From contig NZ_VTOL01000001.1 of assembly GCF_009801115.1 (NCBI RefSeq), positions 496,001 through 560,000 on the forward strand: 64,000 bases of DNA, given 5' to 3'. The notes under the pieces are model-generated. The model was not told the DNA's origin and ran no database searches. It saw only the letters and a list, made by a program, of their open reading frames with translations. The position numbers and the translations under genes are program-made. This document shows, piece after piece, positions 1 to 8,539 of this stretch (position 1 is the first letter of the stretch; each line of letters opens with the position of its first letter). Source of the DNA: Dyadobacter sp. 3J3 (lineage in GTDB: Bacteria; Bacteroidota; Bacteroidia; Cytophagales; Spirosomataceae).

Positions 1-364
1 TATTCCTCCTGCAAGAATTGAACTGATTAAAGAACTTGGCAAAAAATACCGCCTTTTTCTTTTAAGCAATACCAGTTCAATTCATATCAAAGAAGTTAAT
101 AAAATCCTGCATGCTGCATCGGGTGTTGAAAAGCTTGATGACCTGTTCGAAAAAGTATATCTCTCCTATGAAATGGGCAAGATGAAACCGGATCCGGCAA
201 TTTATTTGCAGGTTCTGGAAGAATCCGGGCTTGTTGCGGAAGAAACACTTTTCCTGGACGATAATCCGGACAATATCACCGCAGCTTCAAAATTGGGCAT
301 CGACACAATTCTCGTACAAAAGCCTGTTACCATACTGGACTATCTTAAAGATTATGTCGCCTAA
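1..364 (+). CDS. HAD-family hydrolase, 3' part (cut by window start)
   Basis: The reading frame is open from base 2, so the start codon lies upstream of the window. The visible 120 residues hold three of the four HAD motifs: motif II (LLSNTSS), the motif III lysine in GKMKPD, and motif IV (FLDDN). Motif I with the nucleophilic aspartate is outside the window. The spacing fits subfamily IA phosphatases of the beta-phosphoglucomutase/epoxide-hydrolase type, probably cytosolic; the substrate cannot be told. Its last 11 bases overlap the start of the next gene, which suggests translational coupling. Confidence 0.85.
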   Translation, partial: IPPARIELIKELGKKYRLFLLSNTSSIHIKEVNKILHAASGVEKLDDLFEKVYLSYEMGKMKPDPAIYLQVLEESGLVAEETLFLDDNPDNITAASKLGIDTILVQKPVTILDYLKDYVA

Positions 365-1550
365 TACCCGCACACACCTGATTCAGGCTTTACTTTTTAT
401 TGCGACTGTCATTACCACCACCATGGCCGGTGCCGAGTGGATGTTTGGTAATGTCTTTTCTTTTGTAAGCACTTTTATTCATTTTCTGGTAGAAAAAACT
501 TCGGGAGCGTCCGTTCCTGAAACGGGAAAGCCAATGGGCTGGGCGGAATTTTTTATGGGATTTCAGTTTTCAATTCCCTTTTTAGCAATTCTGACCATCC
601 ATGAATTTGGTCACTACTTTACCGCAAAGGCGCATCAGGTTAAAGTTACCCTTCCTTATTACATTCCGTTATGGTTCGGGATATCTCAAAGCATCGGAAC
701 GATGGGTGCTTTTATCAGAATTACATCCGTCGTTAAATCCCGTTTAAAATTCTTTGATATTGGAATTGCCGGGCCTTTGGCAGGTTTTGTTGCAGCATTA
801 GCTGTTTTAACGTACGGATTCACTCATTTGCCTCCGGCTGAGTACATTTTCTCAATTCATCCGGAATATGCGCGCTACGGACTAAGTTACCCGCAATTTG
901 TATATGAAAATTCAGCTGGAAATATCGTTTTAGGGGACAACCTACTTTTCTGGTTTTTCAAGAATTTCGTTGCAGATCCTGCCCGCATGCCGCATGCTTA
1001 CGAGATTATTCACTATCCTCTACTATTTGCAGGATACCTCGCATTATTTTTCACATCCTTGAATCTTATTCCAATTGGTCAGCTTGACGGCGGACATATT
1101 TTGTACGGAATGATTGGCAAAAAGAAATTTGATGTGGTAGCTCCTGCACTTTATATTGTTTTTGTTTTTTACGCAGGATTGGGAATGTTTAAAGCTGAGG
1201 AATTTGCGATCAGCAGCGATTCAGTATTTTACGAACACTTGCTTTCACTCGTTATCTACATCTATTTCCTTTACATCTGTTTAAGGCGGATTAGTGAAAA
1301 TACTTCAAATGCGCTGATGGTCAGCTTGATGATCGTTGTAGGTCAATTTGGATTATCATTCCTGCGTCCTGAATGGGAAGGATATTCCGGATTTCTACCA
1401 TTCATATTTATTTTGGGGCGTTTTCTTGGAATTCGTCATCCTGAAACGGAGGATAATCAACCGATTGGAACTGCAAGAATAATTCTTGGCATCTTCGCGC
1501 TGATCGTATTTATTATATCATTCAGTCCTAAGCCATTTATCGTGCTTTAA
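354..1550 (+). CDS. Site-2 protease family (M50) membrane metallopeptidase
   Basis: Membrane-embedded zinc protease of about 398 residues. HEFGH is at residues 83-87 and the LDGGH motif with the third zinc ligand near residues 244-248, both inside hydrophobic segments, as in the S2P/EGY-like branch. Several further transmembrane segments follow. An ATG at 354 overlaps the stop of the upstream HAD gene and begins a sensible N-terminus (MSPNTRTHL) leading into the first membrane segment; an in-frame ATG at 231 lies inside the HAD gene and is less likely. The family cleaves membrane proteins within the bilayer; the substrate here is unknown. Confidence 0.88.
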   Translation: MSPNTRTHLIQALLFIATVITTTMAGAEWMFGNVFSFVSTFIHFLVEKTSGASVPETGKPMGWAEFFMGFQFSIPFLAILTIHEFGHYFTAKAHQVKVTLPYYIPLWFGISQSIGTMGAFIRITSVVKSRLKFFDIGIAGPLAGFVAALAVLTYGFTHLPPAEYIFSIHPEYARYGLSYPQFVYENSAGNIVLGDNLLFWFFKNFVADPARMPHAYEIIHYPLLFAGYLALFFTSLNLIPIGQLDGGHILYGMIGKKKFDVVAPALYIVFVFYAGLGMFKAEEFAISSDSVFYEHLLSLVIYIYFLYICLRRISENTSNALMVSLMIVVGQFGLSFLRPEWEGYSGFLPFIFILGRFLGIRHPETEDNQPIGTARIILGIFALIVFIISFSPKPFIVL

Positions 1551-1583
1551 TTTTGAAGACCTCGACATTTCCAAAAACTCAAA

Positions 1584-2168
1584 ATGCTTAATACCATTGC
1601 CGCATTTATATTCCGAATGGTGGGCTGGAAAATTATCGGCAGACCACCTTATGAGATAAAAAAGGCAGTATGGGTTGGTGCACCGCATAATTCGAACTGG
1701 GATTTCATGCTTTGTTTGGGTGCTCGTGGAGAAATGAAGATCAACGTTGGTTTTCTCGCCAAAAGTCAGCTTTTTCAATGGTATTCAGGCTGGTTATTTC
1801 GGGCATTGGGATGTTATCCGGTTTATAGAAATCAGTCAGGAAATCTCGTCGACGCTGTTGCAGCGATGTTCAATCAACATGAAACATTACATATCGCTAT
1901 AACGCCGGAAGGAACCAGAAAAGATGTTGACAGATTGAAAACAGGATTTTATCACATGGCGCTTCTTGCTGATGTCCCACTCATTTTAATCGGATTCGAT
2001 TACCCACGTAAAGCACTTGTGATCAGCGAGCCTATTTTTTTGTCAGGTGATTTCCAAAAAGATCTCAAACCAGTCTACGACTTTTATCTAACCATTCAGG
2101 GAAAACATAAAACCTGGCTTAATGAATATGAACTTACCGGGATTATCCCACACTTCTCCAAAAATTAA
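1584..2168 (+). CDS. PlsC-like 1-acylglycerol-3-phosphate acyltransferase
   Basis: A 194-residue protein with the glycerolipid acyltransferase signature: HNSNWD (HX4D catalytic box) near residue 36, a glycine/arginine region (FRALGCYPVYR) and PEGTR near residue 110. The family transfers an acyl chain to lysophosphatidic acid or a related acceptor at the inner face of the cytoplasmic membrane. It is shorter than E. coli PlsC, as is common for this Bacteroidota subgroup, so the acceptor is uncertain. It starts 33 bases after the M50 protease gene and may share its transcript. Confidence 0.85.
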   Translation: MLNTIAAFIFRMVGWKIIGRPPYEIKKAVWVGAPHNSNWDFMLCLGARGEMKINVGFLAKSQLFQWYSGWLFRALGCYPVYRNQSGNLVDAVAAMFNQHETLHIAITPEGTRKDVDRLKTGFYHMALLADVPLILIGFDYPRKALVISEPIFLSGDFQKDLKPVYDFYLTIQGKHKTWLNEYELTGIIPHFSKN

Positions 2169-2546
2169 AATTTCAATTTCCGTAACCTATTAATCAACAA
2201 TTGATTAAAAACATTAACTTACGTAAGAATCTAAATCTTACGACATGCCTTCACGCCGTAATTTTCTTCAATTCTGTTTTTCAATTTCCTTTCTGGTTAA
2301 GAATATTGTCTCTTCTGAGGGAATATATATTAAGTTTCGATATCAAAGCTTTGGATCGATCTGGCGAAAAATGTCAGTACTTAGAATTTTTAAAATCGAA
2401 ATACAGGTTTATAAAATCTTGATTGCAATCTGGAATGAATCCAGGATCGATCAGATTTCGATACATAATCCAGCTCGCGCTTTTGCCATTAAAAAGATTA
2501 AAATCTAATTCTATCGCCCGCATGAAATAACTAACCAGCACGCCAT
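2169..2546. other. Intergenic region, no convincing gene
   Basis: This 378-base AT-rich stretch holds overlapping short open frames on both strands, none with a recognisable domain, lipobox or signal peptide. A small palindrome CTTACGTAAG lies near 2218. No clear terminator or Bacteroidota promoter was seen. Confidence 0.5.
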
Positions 2547-4022
2547 ATGAAAGAATTTTACAGATTAAATTTAAATCAAAAACGTCTTGTAATATTGATA
2601 TTGTCAGGTTTTGCTCTTCTTTATTTTGTAAGTTCAGCAGGATTGAATTGTTCGAATGACGGAAGTCATTTCGCCTTGGCAAAATCCCTTTACCACAATC
2701 ATAACAGCGAAATCAAACCGTTTTTCTCTTACGTTCAATGTTGTGATTATGCAGAAAAAAACGGAAAAATATATTCTGACAGACTTCCTGGAAATGCTTT
2801 TTTAATGCTTCCATTCCTTGCTTATGCTCATTTTATCGACTTCGCCGGACTCAAAAATCTCACGACTTTATATGAGGCTGATATCGTCGCCATTTCTATA
2901 TTACCCAATATTTGTGCCGTGTTTTGTTTAATTCTTTTATTCCTGATGTTCAAACAATCAGGATTTGCTTTCCATTATGCCTGCATCGCCACCGTAGCAT
3001 TTGGGTTGACAACACTGCATTGGCTGGAAGCGACCCATGCTTTTTCCCACATGCCGTCTGCACTATTCGTTTTGTTGGCCATTTATCAGGTTTTAAGAGT
3101 GAAAGACGTTTTTAGCAATCGAAACCTGGTTTTCTATTCCGTTGCTTCGATTGGATTCTCGGCACTTATTGAGTTACAAAACATTCTCTTTTTGCTTCCA
3201 ATCGCTGTATTTCTCGGCCTGTCTATTAGTAGGGTTGATCTTTTGAATTACAAAAAATGGGTGCCGGTTTTGCTTGTTTCAATCCTGATCACATCATTTT
3301 TTGTCAGTAGTCTTGTATTTTATAACTATTTAACCTTCGGAGAATTACTATTAAAAAGTAATACGTACAATCCGAACTTCCCAGAAGAAAAGTCATTTGC
3401 AACAGCGTTGGAAGGAAATTTCCTTCCTGGCCTTGACAAATTACTAACCAGTTTATCTAACTTTCCGGTTTATTACAAATGGAACCTGGGAAGAGGAAAT
3501 GATATTCCGGGGATATTCGTTTCCTCACCGCTACTGTTAATCTCACTATACGGTTTTGTATTATTTTACAAAAAGGAAAAAGAAAAAGCACTTCTGTTTA
3601 TTTCGCTGATCACGATTTCAATACTCATCGCAGCATTTCACAAAACCACCCTCACCCGTCATATTTTCACGGTTACCCCTTTTATTTTTTTTCCATTTAT
3701 TTATGTTTTGAAAAACGTTTGGGAATCAACACATAATAAAGGAATTGGAGTTTTCATTATTTCCGCTCTCGCTTTGATCAGCTTTTTACGACAAGCTTAC
3801 ATCAATGTAACCTATTGGGGCCACGGAGGACAGGATTTCCCAAAGTTCAAACATGAACTTCCTTTTTTCTTAGCTTTTTATTTACCGTTACTCGGGGCTA
3901 TTTTTCTATATTTCCAATTGTGGAATAATTTATATTTTTCATCAAGGCTTTACACTATTTTATCAATTTCAAAAACAGTCCAACCATCATTACCTGACAT
4001 TAGCGAAAACGAGAATCCATGA
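2547..4022 (+). CDS. Polytopic membrane protein, GT-C glycosyltransferase-like
   Basis: A 491-residue protein with about ten predicted membrane segments. After the first segment comes a hydrophilic loop with an acidic motif (NDGSHFALAKSL), in the position where GT-C enzymes of the ArnT/PMT type keep their catalytic aspartate. Such enzymes move sugars from polyprenyl-phosphate carriers to lipids or proteins on the periplasmic side. The similarity is topological plus this motif, so the function is inferred. The C-terminal 73 bases overlap, tail to tail, the 3' end of the kinase gene on the other strand. Confidence 0.7.
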   Translation: MKEFYRLNLNQKRLVILILSGFALLYFVSSAGLNCSNDGSHFALAKSLYHNHNSEIKPFFSYVQCCDYAEKNGKIYSDRLPGNAFLMLPFLAYAHFIDFAGLKNLTTLYEADIVAISILPNICAVFCLILLFLMFKQSGFAFHYACIATVAFGLTTLHWLEATHAFSHMPSALFVLLAIYQVLRVKDVFSNRNLVFYSVASIGFSALIELQNILFLLPIAVFLGLSISRVDLLNYKKWVPVLLVSILITSFFVSSLVFYNYLTFGELLLKSNTYNPNFPEEKSFATALEGNFLPGLDKLLTSLSNFPVYYKWNLGRGNDIPGIFVSSPLLLISLYGFVLFYKKEKEKALLFISLITISILIAAFHKTTLTRHIFTVTPFIFFPFIYVLKNVWESTHNKGIGVFIISALALISFLRQAYINVTYWGHGGQDFPKFKHELPFFLAFYLPLLGAIFLYFQLWNNLYFSSRLYTILSISKTVQPSLPDISENENP

Positions 4023-5254
4023 TTTAATAGAATTTCTTTGGTTAGTGTCAGGCCGATTCCCTGACCATCCCTTTTGGTACTAAAAAACGGATTAAAAAGC
4101 TGCGTGGCTGTTTCCTCACCTATCGGCTCACCGTTATTTTTTATCAAAATCGAATCGTCTAAAATTTGTAGTTGAATTGAATCTCCACGCTTACAAGCTT
4201 CAATTGCATTTTTAATAACGTTGACAAAAACCTGTTCCATTTGTCCCGCATCCAGCGATACTAAAAACGGAGGTTCTGTTTCAGTTTTTATTTCCAAAGT
4301 TATTCCGCGTTGTTCAGCTGACAATCGCATGAACAATCCGACGCTTTTCAGGAGCTCTTTCACATCTGTGGGTTCTTTAAAAGGAGCTGGTAAGCGGACT
4401 ACATCTGCAAAATTCCGCATAAAAATTGCCAGTTTTTTATTTCTGTCAGAGGCAACTCCCAGAGCTTCCCTTAAATCCAGAAATGAATCTTCCGCCAGAT
4501 AATTTCTTGTAGTCTGAAGGATGGAATCCGTTGCTCCCAGTGTGTTATTTACCTCATGCGCCATCATCCTGATTACTTTCCCGTAAGCCTTTTTCTCTGA
4601 TTCCAGGATATCTGTTGTCAGCTCTTCGATCATTAAAAATGATCTTCGGAACCCCTGATCCATGAAATGGGAACGTTGTACTTTATAGGTTTCAACACTA
4701 TTAATTTTGATGGTCCTAGACTCACCATCCTGTAAATCTGTCAATTGCGCAAACAAAGCAAGATCCAATTCGTCAAGTCTTTTACCCCGCCAGGAATTTG
4801 TGTTTTTTTGAAATAACTTTTTTGTCTTTTCATTTATGGAAGCAATTTTTTCATCAAAATCCATAATAAGGATCGCAATTGGTGAAGCTTCAATCAATTT
4901 TTCCAGAAAAAAATGTTGCTCATTTAATTTGATCCTTTCCTCTCTCAACTGATCGATCATGAGATTATAAACTTCAATTAAAATATCAATTTCACTTTTC
5001 CCCGTCTGCACGAATTTTATACTGAAATCCTGATCTTTAATTGCTTCAATACCAGAACGAACAAATTCTATCGGCCTTAAAAAATCTCTATAAATCTGAA
5101 TGGAGATAAAGATGGAAATGAGAATCAAAACTTCGGATGCTATAAAAAATATTTTCTTTTCCCGGAGTAAAATGAATATCATCAATATTAACACGGCATG
5201 AAGAATGCCAATAAAAATGATATAGCGTAGCCGAAGCGAAAATTTCATAAACAC
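3950..5254 (-). CDS. NtrY-like membrane sensor histidine kinase
   Basis: A 434-residue kinase. Two membrane segments (about 11-30 and 36-56) without a large periplasmic loop lead to a HAMP-like linker (57-110) and a PAS-like region (115-215). The H box MAHEVNN carries the likely phosphorylated His233; the N box (VNVIKNAIEAC) and G box (GQGIGLTL) of the ATPase domain follow. It lies 9 bases downstream of the sigma-54 response regulator gene, in the same direction, so the two form a two-component pair. The lack of a periplasmic domain suggests a cytoplasmic or membrane-associated cue. Confidence 0.92.
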   Translation of the reverse strand: MFMKFSLRLRYIIFIGILHAVLILMIFILLREKKIFFIASEVLILISIFISIQIYRDFLRPIEFVRSGIEAIKDQDFSIKFVQTGKSEIDILIEVYNLMIDQLREERIKLNEQHFFLEKLIEASPIAILIMDFDEKIASINEKTKKLFQKNTNSWRGKRLDELDLALFAQLTDLQDGESRTIKINSVETYKVQRSHFMDQGFRRSFLMIEELTTDILESEKKAYGKVIRMMAHEVNNTLGATDSILQTTRNYLAEDSFLDLREALGVASDRNKKLAIFMRNFADVVRLPAPFKEPTDVKELLKSVGLFMRLSAEQRGITLEIKTETEPPFLVSLDAGQMEQVFVNVIKNAIEACKRGDSIQLQILDDSILIKNNGEPIGEETATQLFNPFFSTKRDGQGIGLTLTKEILLNHGFSFSLMSGNDGWTVFEIDKIV

Positions 5255-5263
5255 GTTTAACAG

Positions 5264-6634
5264 TTAATTTTCAGATTCATATGAAATACCATATTTCTCC
5301 AGTCGCCGGTATAAGGCAAACCGGGTAATTCCCAGTGCCCTGGCAACTTTTGATATTTTCTGCTGATGAAATTCCATAGCGCGGGTAATCATTTGATACT
5401 CCATTTCTTCGAGTGTTATTGTGCCAACTGCAGGCAACGAATTTTTCGAAACTGAAGGCAAATCAGAATTCATGTTTTGCTTAAAATCTTCTGTTTCAAT
5501 TACATCATTCCCTGCTAACAAAACCGTACGCTCCACTATGTTTTTCAACTGACGTATGTTTCCCTGCAAGGTCAGCGTTTTAAGCCATTTTAACGCGCCT
5601 GGACCCAATTGTAAAGCCGGTCTTTCATAAATAACTTTTAAATTATTCATAAAAAATTCTGCTAAAATAGGGATATCACCCGGCCGTTCTCTTAGCGCAG
5701 GAAGCTTTACGGTAATCAAGTTTATTCTATAAAAAAGATCTTCCCTGAAAGTACCCTGCGTTACCATTTCTTCCAAATTACGGTTGGTGGCACATATTAT
5801 CCGAACATCCACGGTTCGGCTTTTACTGCTTCCAAGAGGCTCAAAAGTTCTTTCCTGCAAAACCCTGAGCAATTTCACCTGACTGGAAAGATCCAGTTCT
5901 CCGATTTCATCCAGGAAAATCGTCCCCTTATGCGCCATTTCAAATCGGCCCGCTCGATCTGTTTTTGCATCTGTAAATGCCCCGCGAACGTGGCCAAATA
6001 ATTCACTTTCAAATAAAGTCGATGAAATCCCGCCCAAATTAACTTTTACAAACGGTTTCGTTTTTCTTTTGCTATTCGTGTGAATAGCCTCGGCAATCAG
6101 CTCTTTCCCTGTTCCGCTTTCTCCCGTGATTAATACAGGCGCATCGGTTGACGATACGCGACCTACTGTTTCCAGAATCTGAAGAAGTTTTGGGTCTTCT
6201 CCGACGATGTTTTGAAAGTGATAGGTTTGTTCCAGTTTGCGGCGGTTGGCAGATTGCGGTGTCTGATTTGCCAGATTTAAAATCGTATTAATCGATTGAA
6301 TAAGATATTCATTTTGCCAGGGCTTGGTGATGAAATCTCTGGCTCCTTCCTTCATCCCTTTCACGGCCAGGTCTATTGTTCCCCAGCCAGTAATTAAAAT
6401 AACCGGAATTTTTGGATTGTAGTGTCTGATTCTCTTCAACAGATCCATCCCTTCATCTCCCGATGTTTCGATAGAAAAGTTAAGATCCAATAGAATTAAT
6501 TCGGGCATTCCACTTTCCAGGACATTAAAGGTTTCCTCGGGAGACCCGGCTCCACGCACATTGAATCCTTCTTTTTTCAAAAGAAGGGCAAGTGAAGTTC
6601 TGATGGCAAGGTCGTCGTCAACTATGAGGATCAT
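5264..6634 (-). CDS. NtrC-type sigma-54-dependent response regulator
   Basis: A 456-residue activator with the standard three parts. The receiver (1-120) has acidic pocket DDD at 6-8 and phosphoacceptor Asp50. The AAA+ domain (about 145-380) has Walker A GESGTGKE at 171-178 and the sigma-54 contact loop as GAFTDA (218-223), a common variant of GAFTGA. A Fis-type helix-turn-helix is at the end (KISKVARALGITRFALYRRL). Phosphorylated by the downstream kinase, it should open sigma-54 promoters. The exporter operon at 7-13.7 kb is the obvious candidate target, but no good -24/-12 element was found near it. Confidence 0.95.
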   Translation of the reverse strand: MILIVDDDLAIRTSLALLLKKEGFNVRGAGSPEETFNVLESGMPELILLDLNFSIETSGDEGMDLLKRIRHYNPKIPVILITGWGTIDLAVKGMKEGARDFITKPWQNEYLIQSINTILNLANQTPQSANRRKLEQTYHFQNIVGEDPKLLQILETVGRVSSTDAPVLITGESGTGKELIAEAIHTNSKRKTKPFVKVNLGGISSTLFESELFGHVRGAFTDAKTDRAGRFEMAHKGTIFLDEIGELDLSSQVKLLRVLQERTFEPLGSSKSRTVDVRIICATNRNLEEMVTQGTFREDLFYRINLITVKLPALRERPGDIPILAEFFMNNLKVIYERPALQLGPGALKWLKTLTLQGNIRQLKNIVERTVLLAGNDVIETEDFKQNMNSDLPSVSKNSLPAVGTITLEEMEYQMITRAMEFHQQKISKVARALGITRFALYRRLEKYGISYESEN

Positions 6635-6653
6635 GAGGGGTTAAGTTTCGTTT

Positions 6654-7157
6654 TTTCACGCAAAGGTTTTAAGTTATGCAAAGGGCGCAAAATTAGAATT
6701 AAAGATTGTTGACAACTCTATGGATTCCTTCCCGAAGCAATTTAGTATTGAAGTTGATTAATAGACCTAATTTCATATTGGATAATTTCAGATATGTAAG
6801 TAGCTGAGCATAATGAACTGGTGCAACAGTTTCAATTGATTTAACTTCAATAATAATTTTGTTCTCAACAATTATATCCAACCTATAACCAACTTCCATT
6901 TTTATCTCTTTGTAAAGAAATGGCACGGATACCTATTGTTTTACTTCCATCCCAGCCTGTCTCAAATCATATGCTAAGGCATTTTCATAAGACGATTCTA
7001 ATAATCCAGGACCAACATTCCTGTGAAGCTCCAAAGCAATGCCAATAATCTTAAAAGACAATTCGTTTTCAGTCATAATTAGTGTGTGTTTATTTTTGGC
7101 AAAGTACGCAAAAGATTCTCACCGTTCTTTGCCCTTCCTTTTTCGCTTTGCGTGAAA
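6654..7157. mobile_element. Small element with 12-bp terminal inverted repeats carrying a broken GxxExxY gene
   Basis: A perfect 12-base inverted repeat, TTTCACGCAAAG at 6654-6665 and its complement at 7146-7157, brackets the interrupted GxxExxY gene. Further degenerate CGCAAAG units lie just inside both ends (around 6677-6692 and 7103-7135). The layout suggests a non-autonomous unit that moved with its gene. Transposition is inference; no target-site duplication was established. Confidence 0.55.
6699..7076 (-). pseudogene. GxxExxY protein (PD-(D/E)XK-like), interrupted by an in-frame TAG
   Basis: Read from ATG 7076 the frame gives an N-terminus with the family motif GPGLLESSYENAL, continues to EVKQ, meets TAG at 6935-6933, and then resumes in the same frame with VSVPFLYKEI, the nuclease-like core MEVGYRLDIIVENKIIIEVKS and the end LREGIHRVVNNL. 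Total length (126 codons) matches intact members, so a single codon, probably CAG for Gln, became amber. The C-terminal 75 residues could be translated from the GTG/ATG codons after the stop, but would lack the N-terminal helix. Function in this family is unknown. Confidence 0.85.
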
Positions 7158-7169
7158 CCCTTTATACCC

Positions 7170-8339
7170 TTAATCTTCATGCAAAGCAATCGCCGGATGT
7201 ATACGTGAAGCCTGCCGGCTTGGGTGCCACGCGCAGAGTGTAACGATTATAAAAATGATTACGATCGCTATCAAAATTGCTGTAATATAAACCCCGCCAG
7301 CAATATCAAACACATTCATCAATGGATACTGAATCGCAAATAATAAACCTAAAATGAGGCTAAAAGTTGCCAGAACCCATATTTCTCCCAAAAACTGTGC
7401 AGTAACGTTACCTTCCGTAGCACCCATTGCACGGCGTAATCCAATTTCTCCGCGTCTTCTGGCTATACTCAAATTTAGGATTCCAAATAAACCCAAAGCG
7501 ACATTAATCAGTAGAAAACTGCATATGATCAGAAAAATAATGACGGGGATAAGCGTTATATTATGTTGTTTTTGACGAGCGTCTGTCAGATATACAATTT
7601 CGGTACTCCACCCCTTTGCAATGCCTGTAATTCCTTTTACAAGTTTTGCTTCAAATGCCGCATCTGTACCCGGCTTGACCCGGATTACTAATGTTTTATT
7701 ATAAATCTGATCAGCCTTCAACAATTCAAACATCATAGGTTTGTTGAGCATAAACTCAGCTTTATCTTTGTAATAATCTATCACTCCTGCCACCACCCAC
7801 ACTGCTTTCCCATTATAATCTTTAAGAATTTTCCCAACTGCCGATTGATTTTCAAAAAGTGCAGTTTCTGCCATTTTATTGATTACAACCGGAATATACT
7901 TTCCGACGCTATCCGTATTTCGATACCATTTTCCGGCTATCAATGGAATATTGATTGTTTTTGCAAGATTCTCATCGGCAAAAACAACACCCATTTGAAC
8001 ATCTGAATTTTTATACTTTACCGTCCGACTGTTGTTGCTCTGTGAAAAAGGATAAGCATCGCTCATCCTGGAAATTGATTCTACTTCCGGAAAACCTTTT
8101 ACGCGCTGAAATATGGTTTGAACCTTTTCTGGTATGGCAATCGTATCCTGGTTATTATTCAGGTTAATTGCCCAAACATTTTCATACTCAAATCCGAGGG
8201 GTTCCAGATAATTTTTTACATTATAAGTAATCAATGTTGCGAGTCCGAAAAGAACCATAAAAGAAGCCCAGATTTCAATAATAAGCAGCGAATGGGTTTT
8301 CTTTTTATTCCATATTAATTTGAAAAGATGACGAATCAT
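7170..8339 (-). CDS. ABC transporter permease, FtsX/MacB type (second permease)
   Basis: A 389-residue permease: an N-terminal membrane segment (about 18-40), a periplasmic MacB-like domain (about 50-250) and three C-terminal FtsX segments. Family signatures are ARRRGEIGLRRAMGA before the second segment group and the final WHPSRQASRIHPAIALHE. It is the last gene of the exporter operon. Its ATG is separated by one base from a run of ten C on the coding strand, an unusual 5' context whose length could vary. It differs clearly from the permease upstream, so the two probably form a heterodimer. Confidence 0.9.
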   Translation of the reverse strand: MIRHLFKLIWNKKKTHSLLIIEIWASFMVLFGLATLITYNVKNYLEPLGFEYENVWAINLNNNQDTIAIPEKVQTIFQRVKGFPEVESISRMSDAYPFSQSNNSRTVKYKNSDVQMGVVFADENLAKTINIPLIAGKWYRNTDSVGKYIPVVINKMAETALFENQSAVGKILKDYNGKAVWVVAGVIDYYKDKAEFMLNKPMMFELLKADQIYNKTLVIRVKPGTDAAFEAKLVKGITGIAKGWSTEIVYLTDARQKQHNITLIPVIIFLIICSFLLINVALGLFGILNLSIARRRGEIGLRRAMGATEGNVTAQFLGEIWVLATFSLILGLLFAIQYPLMNVFDIAGGVYITAILIAIVIIFIIVTLCAWHPSRQASRIHPAIALHED

Positions 8340-8340
8340 T

Positions 8341-8539
8341 GGGGGGGGGGAATTAATGAGTGAATGATGGAATGATTGAATGAGTGAATAATAGAATGAT
8401 AGAATGTCCAGGCTCTGACATTTAGGCTTTAAGTTTTAAATAATAGAATGATTAAGTCTTTGAATTAAGCCAGATTTTTGACGTGTCAGCTCACTCTATC
8501 ATTCACTCACTCTATCATTCTATCATCTATCATTCAAAA
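8341..8539. repeat. Repeat spacer, copy 1, with G10 tract and inverted GAATGA-type arms
   Basis: It begins with ten consecutive G (8341-8350). A left arm rich in TGAATGA/AGAATGAT units (8351-8407) is answered by a right arm of complementary ATCATTC units (8486-8537), so the RNA could fold into a long imperfect hairpin. The middle (about 8430-8470) is similar to the middle of copy 2 at 9788-9959, so the two spacers share an origin. Confidence 0.8.

Noticed and set aside
2201-2682. Overlapping short frames on both strands before 2547
   Set aside because: No domain, signal or membrane pattern; the minus-strand one runs into the membrane protein gene in the opposite sense.
8351-8537. CRISPR-like short repeats
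   Set aside because: The TGAATGA units are contiguous, degenerate and inverted between arms, with no spacers of constant size and no cas genes.
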